From the NCBI RefSeq assembly GCF_900168125.1, contig NZ_FUZF01000017.1, positions 1 through 64,000 on the forward strand: a stretch of 64,000 nt of DNA. The letters run 5' to 3'. Positions 63,263 to 64,000 of this stretch are shown here, piece by piece (within the stretch, counting starts at the first letter, position 1; the number at the start of each line of letters is the position of its first letter). The notes below the pieces were generated by a model that saw nothing but the letters and a program-made list of their open reading frames with translations, had not been told where the DNA came from and searched no databases. The DNA is from Sphingobacterium nematocida. Lineage in GTDB: Bacteria > Bacteroidota > Bacteroidia > Sphingobacteriales > Sphingobacteriaceae. Both the position numbers and the translations under genes were made by a program.

Positions 63263-64000
63263 TTTTTGTACAGTTAGCAATCTTACTGGGGATGATATTG
63301 ATCGGATCCCGGATGAAAGGAATAGGACTGGGGGTGATGGGGATGGTCGGCTTATTGATTTTTGTATTTGTGTTCCGAATGACTCCTGCTGAACCGCCAA
63401 TCGCCGTGCTACTGATTATTCTAGCTATAGTGACTACAGCGGCCACCTTGCAGGCTGCGGGCGGACTGGATTACCTAGTCAGTATAGCTGAACATATAAT
63501 CCGTAAAAATCCGAGCCGAATAACGCTTATAGCGCCTTTTACGACGTACTTTTTGTGTCTATTTGCTGGTACTGCTCATATCGTGTATTCGCTATTACCT
63601 ATTATATCGGAGGTCGCTGCCAAACAACGGGTGAGACCAGAGAGACCACTTTCGGTATCGGTCATAGCATCGCATTTAGCTATTACAGGAAGCCCTATGA
63701 GCGCAGCCAGTGCATCGCTGGCTTCTATATTAGCATATTCGTCTGCGTCTGTTCATATCATGATGATTTGTATACCAGCTGCTATCTGTGGAATATTTGC
63801 CAGTATATTGGCGGTATGGAAGAAAGGAATAGAGCTGGATAAGGATCCGGTATTCTTGGAAAAGATGAAAGACCCGGAGTTTGCTCGATCTATGGATCCG
63901 ATGGAAGTTGATGAAGGGAAGAGGGTACATTACGAACCGAGACCTGGAGCCAAGACGGCGGTAGCTATCTTTGGTCTTGCTATTTTCTTGATTGTGATGT
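63259..64000 (+). CDS. Dcu-type anaerobic C4-dicarboxylate transporter, cut by window edge
   Basis: The ATG overlaps the aspA stop (ATGA), and 247 codons are visible before the window ends, about half of a normal protein of around 440 residues. Membrane helices begin MIFVQLAILLGMILIGSRMK, then LGVMGMVGLLIFVFV, IAVLLIILAIVTTAATLQAAGG, then TLIAPFTTYFLCLFAGTAHI and ASHLAITGSPMSAASASL, which is DcuA/DcuB text. Coupled to aspA it should exchange aspartate or fumarate for succinate. DcuA and DcuB cannot be told apart from this half. Confidence 0.9.
   Translation, partial: MIFVQLAILLGMILIGSRMKGIGLGVMGMVGLLIFVFVFRMTPAEPPIAVLLIILAIVTTAATLQAAGGLDYLVSIAEHIIRKNPSRITLIAPFTTYFLCLFAGTAHIVYSLLPIISEVAAKQRVRPERPLSVSVIASHLAITGSPMSAASASLASILAYSSASVHIMMICIPAAICGIFASILAVWKKGIELDKDPVFLEKMKDPEFARSMDPMEVDEGKRVHYEPRPGAKTAVAIFGLAIFLIVM

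Overview
The window reads as chromosomal DNA of a Bacteroidota bacterium of the Sphingobacterium/Pedobacter type (Sphingobacteriaceae). I infer this from three SusC/SusD outer-membrane pairs, two ECF-sigma/FecR pairs, S1 sulfatases, weak Shine-Dalgarno signals, and several promoters with the Bacteroidota -33/-7 form (TTG-N19-TAnnTTTG). Base composition looks moderately AT-rich, except for a visibly GC-richer island at about 43.0-45.4 kb. No rRNA, tRNA or CRISPR array was seen.

Layout. 0-0.4 kb: the end of an IS3-family element that has cut an AhpD-like gene. 0.7-2.4 kb: small accessory genes. 2.9-10.0 kb: a glycogen operon (GH31 alpha-glucosidase, glgB, glgA, glgC) closed by a strong terminator. 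10-15 kb: single genes (LRR protein, ArsR regulator with a luciferase-like oxidoreductase, AraC/GyrI-like regulator, GNAT, MepB). 15.4-19.1 kb: a TonB receptor plus DUF4374 lipoprotein pair resembling the XusA/XusB xenosiderophore system. 20.6-32.0 kb: a sulfatase locus (ECF sigma, FecR, STN-bearing SusC, SusD, two sulfatases) next to an acetylesterase gene broken by one stop codon. 32-36 kb: small membrane and regulatory genes, a hairpin repeat pair and an XRE pseudogene. 36.5-45.4 kb: a SusC/SusD/TlpA operon convergent with a small two-cysteine protein and an AraC regulator, followed by an unusual 11-bp phased repeat array. 45.7-53.2 kb: a secreted CsgG/TolB-like protein and a sigma/FecR/SusC/SusD operon whose SusC has no STN domain. 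54.2-57.7 kb: pxpBCA (5-oxoprolinase) translationally coupled to an NRAMP-fold transporter without the usual metal motifs. 57.8-61.6 kb: an EEP-family protein and a DUF1800/DUF1501 pair. 61.8 kb to the end: aspA and a C4-dicarboxylate transporter running off the window.

How the genes work together. The glg operon should make ADP-glucose, polymerise and branch it; the GH31 enzyme may release glucose from it. The SusCD loci import different unknown ligands. aspA with the Dcu-type transporter fits aspartate/fumarate/succinate exchange, and pxpABC recycles 5-oxoproline. The parts I find least explained are the AraC/two-cysteine protein/SusCD-TlpA module with its GC-rich leader, and the 11-bp TTCG array beside it.
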